This document shows, in pieces, positions 45,990-55,437 of a DNA stretch of 64,000 nt. The stretch covers positions 2,604,001 to 2,668,000 of the forward strand of contig NZ_CP151087.1 in the NCBI RefSeq assembly GCF_038396785.1. Direction: 5' to 3'. A program made the position numbers and the translations under genes. How positions within the stretch are numbered: the first letter of the stretch is position 1; each line of letters starts with the position of its first letter. The DNA comes from Sphingobacterium thalpophilum. Lineage in GTDB: Bacteria > Bacteroidota > Bacteroidia > Sphingobacteriales > Sphingobacteriaceae. Below the pieces are notes generated by a model that was not told the DNA's origin, searched no databases, and saw nothing but the letters and a program-made list of their open reading frames with translations.

Positions 45990-48707
45990 TTATTTCGATT
46001 TTACGAGCATTTTATTTATTTCCCAAGTGAGCTTAACCATATAATATCTACTGATTGTATTGTATCGGCGTTCGGTCAGTAGTGTTCCATTTTGACTTCT
46101 GTCAAAACCCACATTCTGTTTGAAGAGGTCATTAACCATAAAGGTCAATTCGAGCTTTTCATCTTTTCGGAATTTTTTTGACAATGCAGGGCTCAGCACA
46201 AATCGTTCAAATTTTTTACTGTACACCGCCGTGGGTGCCTGATACGTATAGCTAAAATCTGCCCGCACAATAAATTTAGCCGGAAGAAAATACTTTAGGT
46301 TTCCTTCAGATGAAAACGTAAATCCCTTACTATCTTCCATTTCACCGATGGAATTGTCTTGTATAAGATATCCTGGAGACAATTCAATACCAAAGTCCAA
46401 GCCTTTGGTGGTCGATCGCTGTAGACTATAATTGATCGCATAACGCTGAACTTTGGCATTCGCCAAAACAGTATTGACATAGTTATAATTGTTGCTGAAA
46501 GATACCGATGGACCGCCACCATGTCTCAATTGAATTTTTTTCCATAATTTGCCGTAATACATTGGCCTGATGCTAATTTGATTATTGCTGTTATGATTCA
46601 AATTTCCCCAGACAAATGTCGTCTTGCCCAATGAATCAATCGTTGTATTTTGCACCAAAGCATTGTTGGTACGTGAGGCACTCAAAAATATACCTATAAA
46701 CTTATCTTCCAATACGGAATACGTTCTAAAGCTTAGATTCAAATTATTGGTGTAGGAGGGTTTCAAATTTTCATTACCTAGATATTCATTCAAAGGGTCC
46801 AAATTCGACCGGAGTGGCTGGATCTGATTTAAAGAAGGCAAACCATTGGTACCCTGATATTCCAGATTGATCGATTTATTTTTTTGTATTTCATAATTAA
46901 CATTAGCCACCGGATTATAGACAAAAAAAGATCGTGAGAGTCTCGAATTTTCCATCCGGTTTAACTGTGACAGATTACTGTTTTCAAACTTATTCGAGAC
47001 ATTGACCACTAGCTTTTCCAGGGGTTTATAATTAATTGCGAAATTATAGGTGTTTTTTATCGTTTTATATAAGAAATCATTGCTATACAAACTATCTAGC
47101 CTATCAAAAGTACCGGTATGCTGATTTTTATCGAAAGATCTAACTGCGTTGTTATTTCTGTTGAGATTCAATCCATATTCAAAAGAAAGGATCATCTTTT
47201 TTGAAATCGGTTCGGAATAAGCGAATTCACCGCCCGTGGAAAAAGAGCTGTTTTTCACAAATTTCTTCTGGTCGAGAGTCGAATCTCTTTCAGCATTCCC
47301 TTCTTTGTAAAATTTGAGTTTAGAAAACAAATCTTGCTCACCATCCTGTTTATTACCCGATGTAAAATAGTTGAATGATAACGAACGGCCTTTCTTTTTA
47401 AAACGTCTTACATAGAGTGCTGAGGCATTATACTGTTCTGACTTAGAATCGTTCGTAAACTTCCGCATGTTATAGTTGATCTTTTGATCAAATTGATTTA
47501 CAGTAGTTGATTGTGTCTCTGAAGAACTATTATCATGTCTTTTGTTTGCACCTGCCCAGACCGTTAAATCCGACATGGAATCGACCTTAAATTCATATTT
47601 CAAACCAATATTATGCTTTCTGTTCTCATTTGACGCCAATGTGCTGCTATTGCTAGTCAATATCGTGTCGCGTGCCGCATTGCGCGTAAACACACTGCGA
47701 TCCAGATCAACATCAGATCGGATATGCTTATAGTCGATCCGCCAAGCATGTTTTTTGTTAGCGGTTTTATCCGAATATAAAAATCCTGTATTCAAGGATT
47801 TGGGAATACCTTCGCCATTAAAATTATCACCGCCATTGTAATCTCCCCCCATACTATTCACTTCATCATAGCTGAGACCGGTCTTCCCGGTATTGCTTGC
47901 AATCAAATAAGCCGAAGCTTTAAACGATTGATTAAAATAGTTCAAAAAGCCCTGTCCAGCGTAGAATTTATCGCTACCTCCACCGACATCAACTTTTCCG
48001 AATATTCCGCGTCTAGCTTCCTCTTTTAGTTTCACGTTGATTGTCTGTGTACGTTCACCGTCATCAATTCCTGTTTTCTCAGCCTTATCAGACTTCTTTT
48101 CATAAACCTGAATTTTATCAACCATATCAGAACGAATATTCCGGCTTACTAAAATGGGATCGTCACCAAAGAACTCCTCCCCGTCAACAAGCATTTTCTT
48201 CACTGTTTTTCCTTGGGCAGTAATTTTTCCAGAGGCATCGACGGTGATCCCAGGTAAGACTTTCAACAAATCTTCAACTTTGGCGTTCTTTTCCACTTTA
48301 AAACTTCCAGCATCATATTCCGTTGTGTCCCCCTTGATACTAATGGGCACCCGTCCCATTACAATGACTTCCTCCAGCAAGGTTGCGCTGCTGGTCATTC
48401 CAATAGATAGGTTATTGTAATGCTGCCCTGGCAAGATCTCCGCGTAATATTCACCATACTTCGGATAGGTTACAATGATAAAATATTGTCCCGTATCTGG
48501 TCGCTCAAGAGAGAACTTACCTTGTTCATCTGAACGGGTAAAATTGGTCAAAATAGAATCTTTGGCAGTTAACAACATAATGGTTGCATTATGCAGCTTA
48601 AGCTGATCCTTTACATCACTGATTTTTCCTTCAATACGGGATTGAGCATGAACTATTCCGCAGAAACAGAATAAAAGAAGTAAAAGTAGTTGCCCCACTC
48701 TTTTCAT
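45990..48707 (-). CDS. TonB-dependent-receptor-like outer-membrane beta-barrel protein (copy 1)
   Basis: The 905-residue protein has a signal peptide, a CarboxypepD-regulatory-like domain (about 22-100: IEGKISDVKDQLKLHNATIM ... FSLERPDTGQY), a plug-like domain (about 115-230: VEKNAKVEDLLKVLPGITVD, VDGEEFFGDDP, IQVYEKKSDKAE) and an OMP beta-barrel (about 380-905). There is no clear TonB box. Similar pairs are thought to act in envelope remodelling or import of unknown compounds. The plug part is nearly identical to copy 2, while the barrels diverge. Confidence 0.93.
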   Translation of the reverse strand: MKRVGQLLLLLLFCFCGIVHAQSRIEGKISDVKDQLKLHNATIMLLTAKDSILTNFTRSDEQGKFSLERPDTGQYFIIVTYPKYGEYYAEILPGQHYNNLSIGMTSSATLLEEVIVMGRVPISIKGDTTEYDAGSFKVEKNAKVEDLLKVLPGITVDASGKITAQGKTVKKMLVDGEEFFGDDPILVSRNIRSDMVDKIQVYEKKSDKAEKTGIDDGERTQTINVKLKEEARRGIFGKVDVGGGSDKFYAGQGFLNYFNQSFKASAYLIASNTGKTGLSYDEVNSMGGDYNGGDNFNGEGIPKSLNTGFLYSDKTANKKHAWRIDYKHIRSDVDLDRSVFTRNAARDTILTSNSSTLASNENRKHNIGLKYEFKVDSMSDLTVWAGANKRHDNSSSETQSTTVNQFDQKINYNMRKFTNDSKSEQYNASALYVRRFKKKGRSLSFNYFTSGNKQDGEQDLFSKLKFYKEGNAERDSTLDQKKFVKNSSFSTGGEFAYSEPISKKMILSFEYGLNLNRNNNAVRSFDKNQHTGTFDRLDSLYSNDFLYKTIKNTYNFAINYKPLEKLVVNVSNKFENSNLSQLNRMENSRLSRSFFVYNPVANVNYEIQKNKSINLEYQGTNGLPSLNQIQPLRSNLDPLNEYLGNENLKPSYTNNLNLSFRTYSVLEDKFIGIFLSASRTNNALVQNTTIDSLGKTTFVWGNLNHNSNNQISIRPMYYGKLWKKIQLRHGGGPSVSFSNNYNYVNTVLANAKVQRYAINYSLQRSTTKGLDFGIELSPGYLIQDNSIGEMEDSKGFTFSSEGNLKYFLPAKFIVRADFSYTYQAPTAVYSKKFERFVLSPALSKKFRKDEKLELTFMVNDLFKQNVGFDRSQNGTLLTERRYNTISRYYMVKLTWEINKMLVKSK

Positions 48708-48756
48708 AATATGGTTTTGGATAGTATATAATTATATAAATAATAAAATTCGTGCA

Positions 48757-48764
48757 CAAAACTA
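48757..48764 (-). promoter_or_regulatory. -7 box upstream of barrel-GLPGLI unit 1
   Basis: Minus-strand TAGTTTTG, 50 bp before the ATG. The surrounding bases (about 48757-48785) resemble those upstream of unit 2 (about 52535-52565), consistent with duplication of the promoter. Confidence 0.45.
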
Positions 48765-48876
48765 ATATTTTGTTTTAGTTAATTTTAGTTTATCTCAAAA
48801 AAAATACAAGCAATAAAAAGGTGTTAAAAAATAAAACAAACAATTGACTAACAATGCAATACAAACTAAAAACCAT

Positions 48877-48906
48877 AAAAAAGCTCTTCTTTTGAAGAGC
48901 TTTTTT
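48877..48906. terminator. Terminator between the two barrel-GLPGLI units
   Basis: A 13-bp perfect stem (48877-48889 with 48894-48906) with A/T runs; it ends the minus-strand unit 2 before the promoter of unit 1. Confidence 0.85.
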
Positions 48907-48959
48907 ATCTAAACAGTTAGAAATATGCAACATATCGTATAAACAGCATGCTGTGATCT

Positions 48960-49748
48960 TTATAAATTGCCAAGTTCCATAATAAATTGAACAGTTTCTT
49001 TATTCATGTGTTGAGACAGCACACTTGTAATCTGATCTGTCATGGCCTTTCTTGTCATTCGTTTGACTTTGGTATTCTCGAATTTCTTTTTGTCCATCAC
49101 TACGGTGTTGCTGAGTTCAACTTTTGTTGCAAAATAGGAAACGTGCTGACTAGGTACCACCAAGCCTAAAATCATTCCAGGGAGACCATTGATGGACTCT
49201 GGGCCACCACTGATCGGAATTTCATTGCAGTAATATCCAATGACATAAATGGAATCCGGTGTAATACCATTGGCTCTCCTGCAATTGTACCCAGCGATCT
49301 CACGGTATTCATCGGTGATTTTCCATTTGATACGCTTCATGGAATCCTGAACAATAATTTTTTCACCTACAATATCATTGTATCTCAAAAAAGATCGGTT
49401 GGACATATTTGAAAGTGTGGATGCATCAAAGTCTAGCGCAAGCATCATAATATACTGCTTAATCTCCGCATCCAGGCTCTCGTCTTTTACCGACTCAAAC
49501 AAAGTCTCCGTGGTATTAAATTTCATAGACTTCTTTAACACGGCACTTTCTGGTAACCTCGGTATTATACGCTCAAAAAATTGTTTTGAGTTATCATCGG
49601 CTTTAGCGATGAATTTTTTACTTACGATATTCTTCATATACATCGTCTTATCGTAGGAAATAGTTCCCGATCGACCAAACAACGTATACTGTGCTTTAAG
49701 ACCAAAGGCTGAACAACAGAAGAAGAGAAAAAAGATATATTTTAACAT
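48960..49748 (-). CDS. GLPGLI family protein (copy 2)
   Basis: A 262-residue paralogue of the protein at 45197-45988. A signal peptide (YIFFLFFCCSAFGLKAQ) leads to GGPESINGLPGMILGLVVP; the segments YREIAGYNCRRANG, SIYVIGYYCNEIPISGGP and FATKVELS are nearly the same as copy 1, while the N-terminal third differs more. It follows the barrel gene after 18 bp. Confidence 0.93.
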   Translation of the reverse strand: MLKYIFFLFFCCSAFGLKAQYTLFGRSGTISYDKTMYMKNIVSKKFIAKADDNSKQFFERIIPRLPESAVLKKSMKFNTTETLFESVKDESLDAEIKQYIMMLALDFDASTLSNMSNRSFLRYNDIVGEKIIVQDSMKRIKWKITDEYREIAGYNCRRANGITPDSIYVIGYYCNEIPISGGPESINGLPGMILGLVVPSQHVSYFATKVELSNTVVMDKKKFENTKVKRMTRKAMTDQITSVLSQHMNKETVQFIMELGNL

Positions 49749-49766
49749 TGTATTTCGCTTAATATT

Positions 49767-52490
49767 TTATAAAAACATTTTTGTAAAATCCCATGATAGT
49801 TTAAGCATATAATATCTGCGTATCGTATCATATCGACGTTGCGTAAAGACAGAAGTCGATGCCGAACGACTAAAGCCCTTGTTTTGGTTAAGAACATCAT
49901 TGATCATAAAATCCAACACCAACGATTCATTTTTCAAGAATTTCTTGCTTACACCCGGATGCAACAAAAACTGCTCAAACTTCTCATCAAAAGCTTTGGT
50001 CGCTGCCTCATAGGAGTAGATATAATTCGTGTAAACCTTAAATGTTTTGTTGAAGAAATACTCCACACTTCCGTTGGAAGCGAATACGAAACCATTGCTA
50101 TTGGTATTGCGTTCCAAACTTGATTTCATCAAACGATATTGTGGACTAAAGTTCAGGTCAAAATTTAAACCTGTCTTGGTATCTCTTTTAAAATTATACG
50201 TAAAATTAAAGTTCGTCGTATTTACTTTATTCAATTGGTGATTGAACATGTTATAGTTGTCACTCATATTCACATAAAACTGTGGCGAGTTGGACAAGCC
50301 AAGTTTTTTGCTCAACTTGAAATAAACTCCAGACCATACGTTCAGCGAAGTATTTGTCTTACCATCAACATTATTCCAAGTATATGTATTGATTCCTTTT
50401 AGTGTATCGATATTCTGCGTAATCGGATTCTTTTCGGTAGAAATATTACCGCCGACATACACGTAATTCCCGGTCAACACACGGAACGAATTATAATTCA
50501 GATTCAATGAATTTCTAAAAGAAGGTTTTAGGTTTTCATTTCCCAAATAGCGATTAATCTGGTCTGAGTTGTCTAATATCGGTTGGATCTGACTCAAAGA
50601 AGGCAATTGATTTTTACCGGTATAATTCATCCATAACCCCTTAGTTTTTGTAAAGGAATAGCCTGCACTTACATTTGGATTGTAAGTAAAGTAACTTCTT
50701 GTAATCCCCATGCTTGTATAGTTATTGAACTGTTTCAATTTGTCATTATTGAAATTATTAGCCACCGTGAACTTAAATTTTTCAGTTGTATGGACTATAG
50801 CCAATTTGTACCTATTGCTGCTTCTATCAAAATCATAGTTATTACTGAAACGACGATCCAATTGCGTGTAATTTCCGGCTCCATCAATATTGAAAGACTC
50901 CACGATGGAACTACTATTACTTTGCTCAATTCCAGTTCCCACAACAAGATTCCAAATTTTGGACAAAGGTTCGGTATAGGAAATTGAAGCGCTTAGCACA
51001 TCACTTGTATTGTTACGTACCTTACTTTGATCTGTAGTTGAATCTGTTTTTAAGCTATAATTTCTCAGGTCAGAATTTAAATGCCCAGTACCTTTCATTT
51101 CATTTCTTTTCCATTGACCATCAAATGTAAAAGAACGTCCCTTTTTCTTGAATTTATGGGTAAAATAGGTACTCAAGTTGAACTCGTTGATATTATTTTT
51201 CACCAATTCCCTTGTATTCTCGGCAATGGTTGTGTCTGCGTTTTGGCCAAACTGATAAGCTTCACGTTTGTTATCTGACCAAAGATTCTTTCTTGATGCT
51301 CCACCTCGTATGGTTAGGAGATTTAACGAATCTAATTTCAGGTCATATTTCAGATTCGCACGATGCTGGTCATTTTCGGAATCTATATTCTTCACCGATT
51401 TGTTATTGATCAAACCTGTTGTAATCGTCTCATCATTTCCATCACTGCTCAGTCTTCCGTATTTATAGTTAATGTTGACTGTATGTTTATCTTTATCAAA
51501 TTTATCCGAGAAGTTAACGCCCGAATTTATGGCTTTAGGTACACCAATAACTCCTTGTCCAGAAAAAGGATCCGTAAAATTAGACCAGCTCATCGATCCG
51601 TCATCACCATAGGATACACCTGAATCACCACCATACTTTTGGGCATCCTGCCAGTTCATGCTCGTGGTACCATTATTACCGAAAAGCCCATAAACTGATA
51701 TTTTTTGCGAACCCTTAAACTTGTTCAACATCAATTGCCCCATATAGTAGTCGTCGGTTCCACCACCAAGAAGCGCTTTTCCGAACATGCCATTTTTAGA
51801 GCCTTCTTTTAGCTTTACATTGATCGTTTGCTCACGCTGACCATCATCCACTCCTGTTCGCTCTGCCTGCTCGGATTTTTTCTCGTAAACCTGAACTTTA
51901 TCCACCATATCCGATCGGATGTTGCGCGTTACCAGCGTCGGATCATCGCCAAAAAATTCCTCGCCGTCTACCAATACTTTTTTGACTGTTTTACCTTGTG
52001 CAGTAATCTTTCCAGATGCATCAACCGTGATGCCGGGCAAAGCTTTCAACAGGTCTTCAACTTTGGCATTCTTCTCAACTTTAAAACTGCCGGCGTCATA
52101 TTCAGTGGTATCACCTTTAATGGTGATTGGGATACGGCCCGTAACGATGACTTCTTGTAATAATGTAGCTGTGTTTGTTAGACCAATAGCCAATTTGGAA
52201 TAATCCACACCGGATTGGATCTCCGTATAAAAATCACCATACTTGGGGTAACTCACAATAAGCACATAAGATCCTGTATCGGGCTTGGCTAAGGAAAATA
52301 GACCATTTTCATCAGACCGGGTAAAGCCTGTTAATATAGAATCTTTAGCAGTCAATAGCATAACTGTTGCGTCTGATAACTTTAGTTGGTCCTTTACATC
52401 ACTTATTTTTCCAGCAATCTTGGATTGACCCAAAGCCAGACCAGGAATAGCAAAAATGAAAAATAAGAGCATTTGTAAAACTCTTTTCAT
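49767..52490 (-). CDS. TonB-dependent-receptor-like outer-membrane beta-barrel protein (copy 2)
   Basis: A 907-residue paralogue of the protein at 45990-48707. It has the same order: signal peptide (FFIFAIPGLALGQ), regulatory-like domain (KIAGKISDVKDQLKLSDATV), plug-like domain (VEKNAKVEDLLKALPGITVD, VDGEEFFGDDPTLVTRNIRS, VQVYEKKSEQAERTG) and a beta-barrel rich in Asn/Ser/Tyr. Barrel sequences (about 240 onward) are much less alike than the first 220 residues. Substrate unknown. It starts the transcription unit that ends at the terminator near 48877. Confidence 0.93.
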   Translation of the reverse strand: MKRVLQMLLFFIFAIPGLALGQSKIAGKISDVKDQLKLSDATVMLLTAKDSILTGFTRSDENGLFSLAKPDTGSYVLIVSYPKYGDFYTEIQSGVDYSKLAIGLTNTATLLQEVIVTGRIPITIKGDTTEYDAGSFKVEKNAKVEDLLKALPGITVDASGKITAQGKTVKKVLVDGEEFFGDDPTLVTRNIRSDMVDKVQVYEKKSEQAERTGVDDGQREQTINVKLKEGSKNGMFGKALLGGGTDDYYMGQLMLNKFKGSQKISVYGLFGNNGTTSMNWQDAQKYGGDSGVSYGDDGSMSWSNFTDPFSGQGVIGVPKAINSGVNFSDKFDKDKHTVNINYKYGRLSSDGNDETITTGLINNKSVKNIDSENDQHRANLKYDLKLDSLNLLTIRGGASRKNLWSDNKREAYQFGQNADTTIAENTRELVKNNINEFNLSTYFTHKFKKKGRSFTFDGQWKRNEMKGTGHLNSDLRNYSLKTDSTTDQSKVRNNTSDVLSASISYTEPLSKIWNLVVGTGIEQSNSSSIVESFNIDGAGNYTQLDRRFSNNYDFDRSSNRYKLAIVHTTEKFKFTVANNFNNDKLKQFNNYTSMGITRSYFTYNPNVSAGYSFTKTKGLWMNYTGKNQLPSLSQIQPILDNSDQINRYLGNENLKPSFRNSLNLNYNSFRVLTGNYVYVGGNISTEKNPITQNIDTLKGINTYTWNNVDGKTNTSLNVWSGVYFKLSKKLGLSNSPQFYVNMSDNYNMFNHQLNKVNTTNFNFTYNFKRDTKTGLNFDLNFSPQYRLMKSSLERNTNSNGFVFASNGSVEYFFNKTFKVYTNYIYSYEAATKAFDEKFEQFLLHPGVSKKFLKNESLVLDFMINDVLNQNKGFSRSASTSVFTQRRYDTIRRYYMLKLSWDFTKMFL

Positions 52491-52678
52491 AAAATTGTTG
52501 GATAGTAAATTAATATCAATATAACATTAGTAGATAAAACCAATGTTTTGTTACAGTAAATTTAATTTTATTTCTAAAAAAACTAATTTTGGCCCACGCC
52601 CCCACTATTTGAACGAAATAGGAAGTCCTTTGTACAAAAACTCAGGTCCTATACCTTTACTCAAAAAAAGATTTTTTG

Positions 52679-53032
52679 CTAGACTTGATAATGTTTTTTC
52701 TGTTGCATATTGATCAACCGCCACAACTGCAGACAAAAGAAGCATATCAATAGGGCAAAAGATATTTGACAAGCTATCGCACTATAATTTTTAAGATCCG
52801 TGGTTATATCTGCAACTTCAATTTTGGCCATCAGATAATTATTTAACAGGATTCCGCAAACAGTCCCAAGGAGAAAAAATGTAATCGCATACTTTTTATT
52901 TGACAGGGCTTTTTCTTTATCTTTCTCAAGCGCTAAGATGCTGCCCATGATCCGTTGTTCAAAATCGTCGAATGGCATTTCTATTTTGCTCATTTGCATA
53001 ACCCTTCTGAATTTTTCCTGCTGCTTATCCAT
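52679..53032 (-). CDS. Small membrane protein downstream of ECF sigma gene (possible anti-sigma factor)
   Basis: The 117-residue protein has a soluble N-terminus (about 1-45: FDDFEQRIMGSILALEKDKE), then two hydrophobic segments (about 47-68, 88-106). The gene overlaps the sigma gene by 8 bp. Size, topology and position fit a non-canonical anti-sigma factor, but no zinc motif (HxxxCxxC) is present. Function inferred from context only. Confidence 0.55.
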   Translation of the reverse strand: MDKQQEKFRRVMQMSKIEMPFDDFEQRIMGSILALEKDKEKALSNKKYAITFFLLGTVCGILLNNYLMAKIEVADITTDLKNYSAIACQISFALLICFFCLQLWRLINMQQKKHYQV

Positions 53033-53576
53033 AATACTCTGCTTTTTTAATTAACTGACTTAAGATGATCTGCATATTTTTACGGGCCCGGTGTAAGATC
53101 ACTTTTGTATTTGCCAATGTCCAGCCCATAATTTCCTGAATTTCATCCATAGACTGTTCTTCTAAATAAAATAAACGTAATGCAACAGACTCCCGGGCGG
53201 GCAGGATAGTGAGTGCATCGTTGATCATTTCTTTTCTTTCATGCGCGATTATTTCATCCAATACAGAATCCTCATGCGATGTGTCATGGTGGGAAAGATC
53301 AAAATTGACCAGGTCCAGTTTCTTATGTCGAACGGCATTAAAAGCCACATGCACCACAATCCGGTAAAACCAGGTACTAAATTTAGATTTCCCTTTAAAG
53401 GAAGACAGCGATTGATAGCATTTTATAAATGCATCCTGAACGGCATCTTCTGCCAAATGCTCTTCCTTCACAATAGAAAGAGCGACAGAAAATGCCATAT
53501 CCTTATACGTTTTTATAAAATAACGATAAGACTCCACATCACCTGACAGAACTTTTCGAATATAGATTTCATCCAT
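53025..53576 (-). CDS. ECF-type RNA polymerase sigma factor
   Basis: The protein has sigma region 2 (KEEHLAEDAVQDAFIKCYQSL, FKGKSKFSTWFYRIVVHVAFN) and region 4 (LPARESVALRLFYLEEQSMDEI, LANTKVILHRARKNMQ). An upstream extension to 53618 is open, but the ATG at 53576 (DEIYIRKVLSGD) is the likely start, leaving a 7-bp gap after the preceding membrane-protein gene. The set of small membrane protein, sigma factor and two-helix protein forms one operon. Confidence 0.93.
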   Translation of the reverse strand: MDEIYIRKVLSGDVESYRYFIKTYKDMAFSVALSIVKEEHLAEDAVQDAFIKCYQSLSSFKGKSKFSTWFYRIVVHVAFNAVRHKKLDLVNFDLSHHDTSHEDSVLDEIIAHERKEMINDALTILPARESVALRLFYLEEQSMDEIQEIMGWTLANTKVILHRARKNMQIILSQLIKKAEYYG

Positions 53577-53583
53577 TGGCGGG

Positions 53584-53898
53584 TTAAATATCGCGTTTTT
53601 TATCCAATCGGTTAGCAATTATCATCGCAACTCCTGCAGAAATAATCAAAATTGCTACGGCAAGTGAATCTGGCAAGTCTGTATTGATATAGTTATCCAA
53701 AATCCCGACAATGAACAGGCCTACTCCGATACCAAGGACCAAAATTCCGGGTTTTTGCCAATCCAAAGACTCCTTTTTCCTACTTTCGCTAGGTAGGTGT
53801 ACTGTGGCACTTCGATAACGCATAATAAAATAAACACACAAGGTAATACACGTAAATAATCCAACGCCCAAAACGGCTGCTACTGATTGCTTTTCCAT
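53584..53898 (-). CDS. Small membrane protein, possibly DUF6249-like
   Basis: The 104-residue protein has three hydrophobic segments (about 8-27, 51-68, 80-94) and a charged cytosolic loop between the first two. The layout recalls DUF6249 proteins, which are often found next to ECF sigma genes in Bacteroidota; I cannot confirm the family. First gene of the sigma operon, 7 bp before the sigma start. Confidence 0.6.
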   Translation of the reverse strand: MEKQSVAAVLGVGLFTCITLCVYFIMRYRSATVHLPSESRKKESLDWQKPGILVLGIGVGLFIVGILDNYINTDLPDSLAVAILIISAGVAMIIANRLDKKRDI

Positions 53899-53956
53899 AA
53901 TTATTTGAATTAGTTTTTACATTAGTCACGGCTATTCCCGAAAAGGTTACAACAAA

Positions 53957-53988
53957 TTGAGTTAAATGTCTCGATTTGTGTAAATTTG
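53957..53988 (+). promoter_or_regulatory. Promoter of the M20 dipeptidase gene
   Basis: TTG (53957-53959), 21-bp spacer, perfect -7 box TAAATTTG (53981-53988), 17 bp before the ATG at 54006. Confidence 0.6.
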
Positions 53989-54005
53989 TTTCAAACACAA
54001 ACAAT

Positions 54006-55376
54006 ATGCAAAACATTAAAGAATATGTAGAAGCAAACAAGCAACGTTTTTTAGATGAGTTGTTTGATTTATTGCGTTTACCATCAGTAAGTGCCGATCC
54101 TAAATTTAAAGGAGATGTGGAAAAGACTGCTGACTTTGTTGCTCAGAAATTGCGTGAAGCCGGAGCCGACAATGTAGAAGTCTGTCCTACCGCTGGTAAT
54201 CCAATCGTTTATGGAGAAAAAATTATCGATCCGGCACTTCCTACAGTGTTGACATATGGTCACTACGATGTACAACCTGCTGATCCTTACGAGCTGTGGG
54301 ATACCCCTCCTTTCGAACCGACGGTCCGTGATGGCAAAATTTATGCACGTGGTTCTGCCGATGATAAAGGTCAGTTTTATATGCATGTAAAAGCCTTCGA
54401 ATACATGATTAAAAATGATGCTTTAGCATGTAACATCAAATTTATGATTGAGGGTGAAGAGGAAGTAGGCTCAGTCAATTTGGGCACGTTTGTTAAAGAA
54501 AATACAGAGAGACTGAAAGCAGATGTTATCGTTATTTCTGATACCTCGATGATCAGCATGGAGCAACCTTCTTTAGAAACTGGCTTACGCGGCCTTTCTT
54601 ATGTTGAAGTTGAAGTTACGGGGCCTAATAGAGATTTACACTCCGGCGTATATGGTGGAGCAGTAGCCAATCCGGCGACGATATTAGCAAAACTGATTGC
54701 ATCATTACATGACGAAAACAATCATATCGCTATCCCTGGATTTTATGATGATGTTGTCGAATTGACCGCCGAAGAACGCAAAGCATTAAATGAAGCACCT
54801 TTTGACATTGAAGAATACAAAACAGACCTGGGTATCCAAAATATCTGGGGAGAAAAAGGTTTCACAACATTAGAACGCACCGGTATTCGACCAACCTTGG
54901 AGGTAAATGGTATCTGGGGTGGTTATATCGGTGAAGGCGCCAAAACAGTACTTCCATCAAAAGCGAATGCGAAAATCTCCATGCGTCTTGTACCAAACCA
55001 AAACTCTCACCGTATTACGGAGCTTTTCAAAAAACATTTTGAATCTATTGCACCAGATTATGTGAAAGTTGAAGTAAAGCCCCATCATGGTGGTGAGCCT
55101 GTCGTGACACCGACCGACAGCATTGCTTACAAAGCAGCAGAGAGAGCGCTACATGAAACATTTGGTGTTCAACCGATCCCAACTCGGGGTGGCGGATCTA
55201 TTCCAATCGTTGCTCTTTTTGAGGAAGTATTGGGTTTAAAAACAGTACTTCTAGGCTTCGGTTTGGATAGTGACAACCTGCATTCGCCAAATGAAAAATA
55301 TGGTATTGAGAATTACCTAATGGGAATTTCAACAATACCTTTATTTCATAAATATTACGCGGAACTAAGCAAATAA
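54006..55376 (+). CDS. M20-family dipeptidase
   Basis: The 456-residue metallopeptidase has the M20 motifs TYGHYDVQPADP (first zinc ligand His), ARGSADDKGQFYMH (bridging Asp), IEGEEEVGS (catalytic Glu pair) and RGGGSIPI. The lid domain is about residues 190-320. It is most like the dipeptidases of the CNDP type. The frame reaches 53976, but a promoter -7 box overlaps that region, so the ATG at 54006 (QNIKEYVEAN) is chosen. No signal peptide; it is cytosolic and would finish the digestion of imported dipeptides. Confidence 0.93.
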   Translation: MQNIKEYVEANKQRFLDELFDLLRLPSVSADPKFKGDVEKTADFVAQKLREAGADNVEVCPTAGNPIVYGEKIIDPALPTVLTYGHYDVQPADPYELWDTPPFEPTVRDGKIYARGSADDKGQFYMHVKAFEYMIKNDALACNIKFMIEGEEEVGSVNLGTFVKENTERLKADVIVISDTSMISMEQPSLETGLRGLSYVEVEVTGPNRDLHSGVYGGAVANPATILAKLIASLHDENNHIAIPGFYDDVVELTAEERKALNEAPFDIEEYKTDLGIQNIWGEKGFTTLERTGIRPTLEVNGIWGGYIGEGAKTVLPSKANAKISMRLVPNQNSHRITELFKKHFESIAPDYVKVEVKPHHGGEPVVTPTDSIAYKAAERALHETFGVQPIPTRGGGSIPIVALFEEVLGLKTVLLGFGLDSDNLHSPNEKYGIENYLMGISTIPLFHKYYAELSK

Positions 55377-55391
55377 TTTAGTTTTTCATTA

Positions 55392-55432
55392 GATAAAGGG
55401 TTATTTTTAAATTTTAGAAATAACCCTTTATC
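55392..55432 (+). terminator. Hairpin between dipeptidase and LysR genes
   Basis: A 15-bp perfect stem (55392-55406 with 55418-55432), with weak T-tract, ending 5 bp before the LysR ATG. It probably ends the dipeptidase transcript; it could also influence lysR translation. Confidence 0.65.
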
Positions 55433-55437
55433 GTTTT

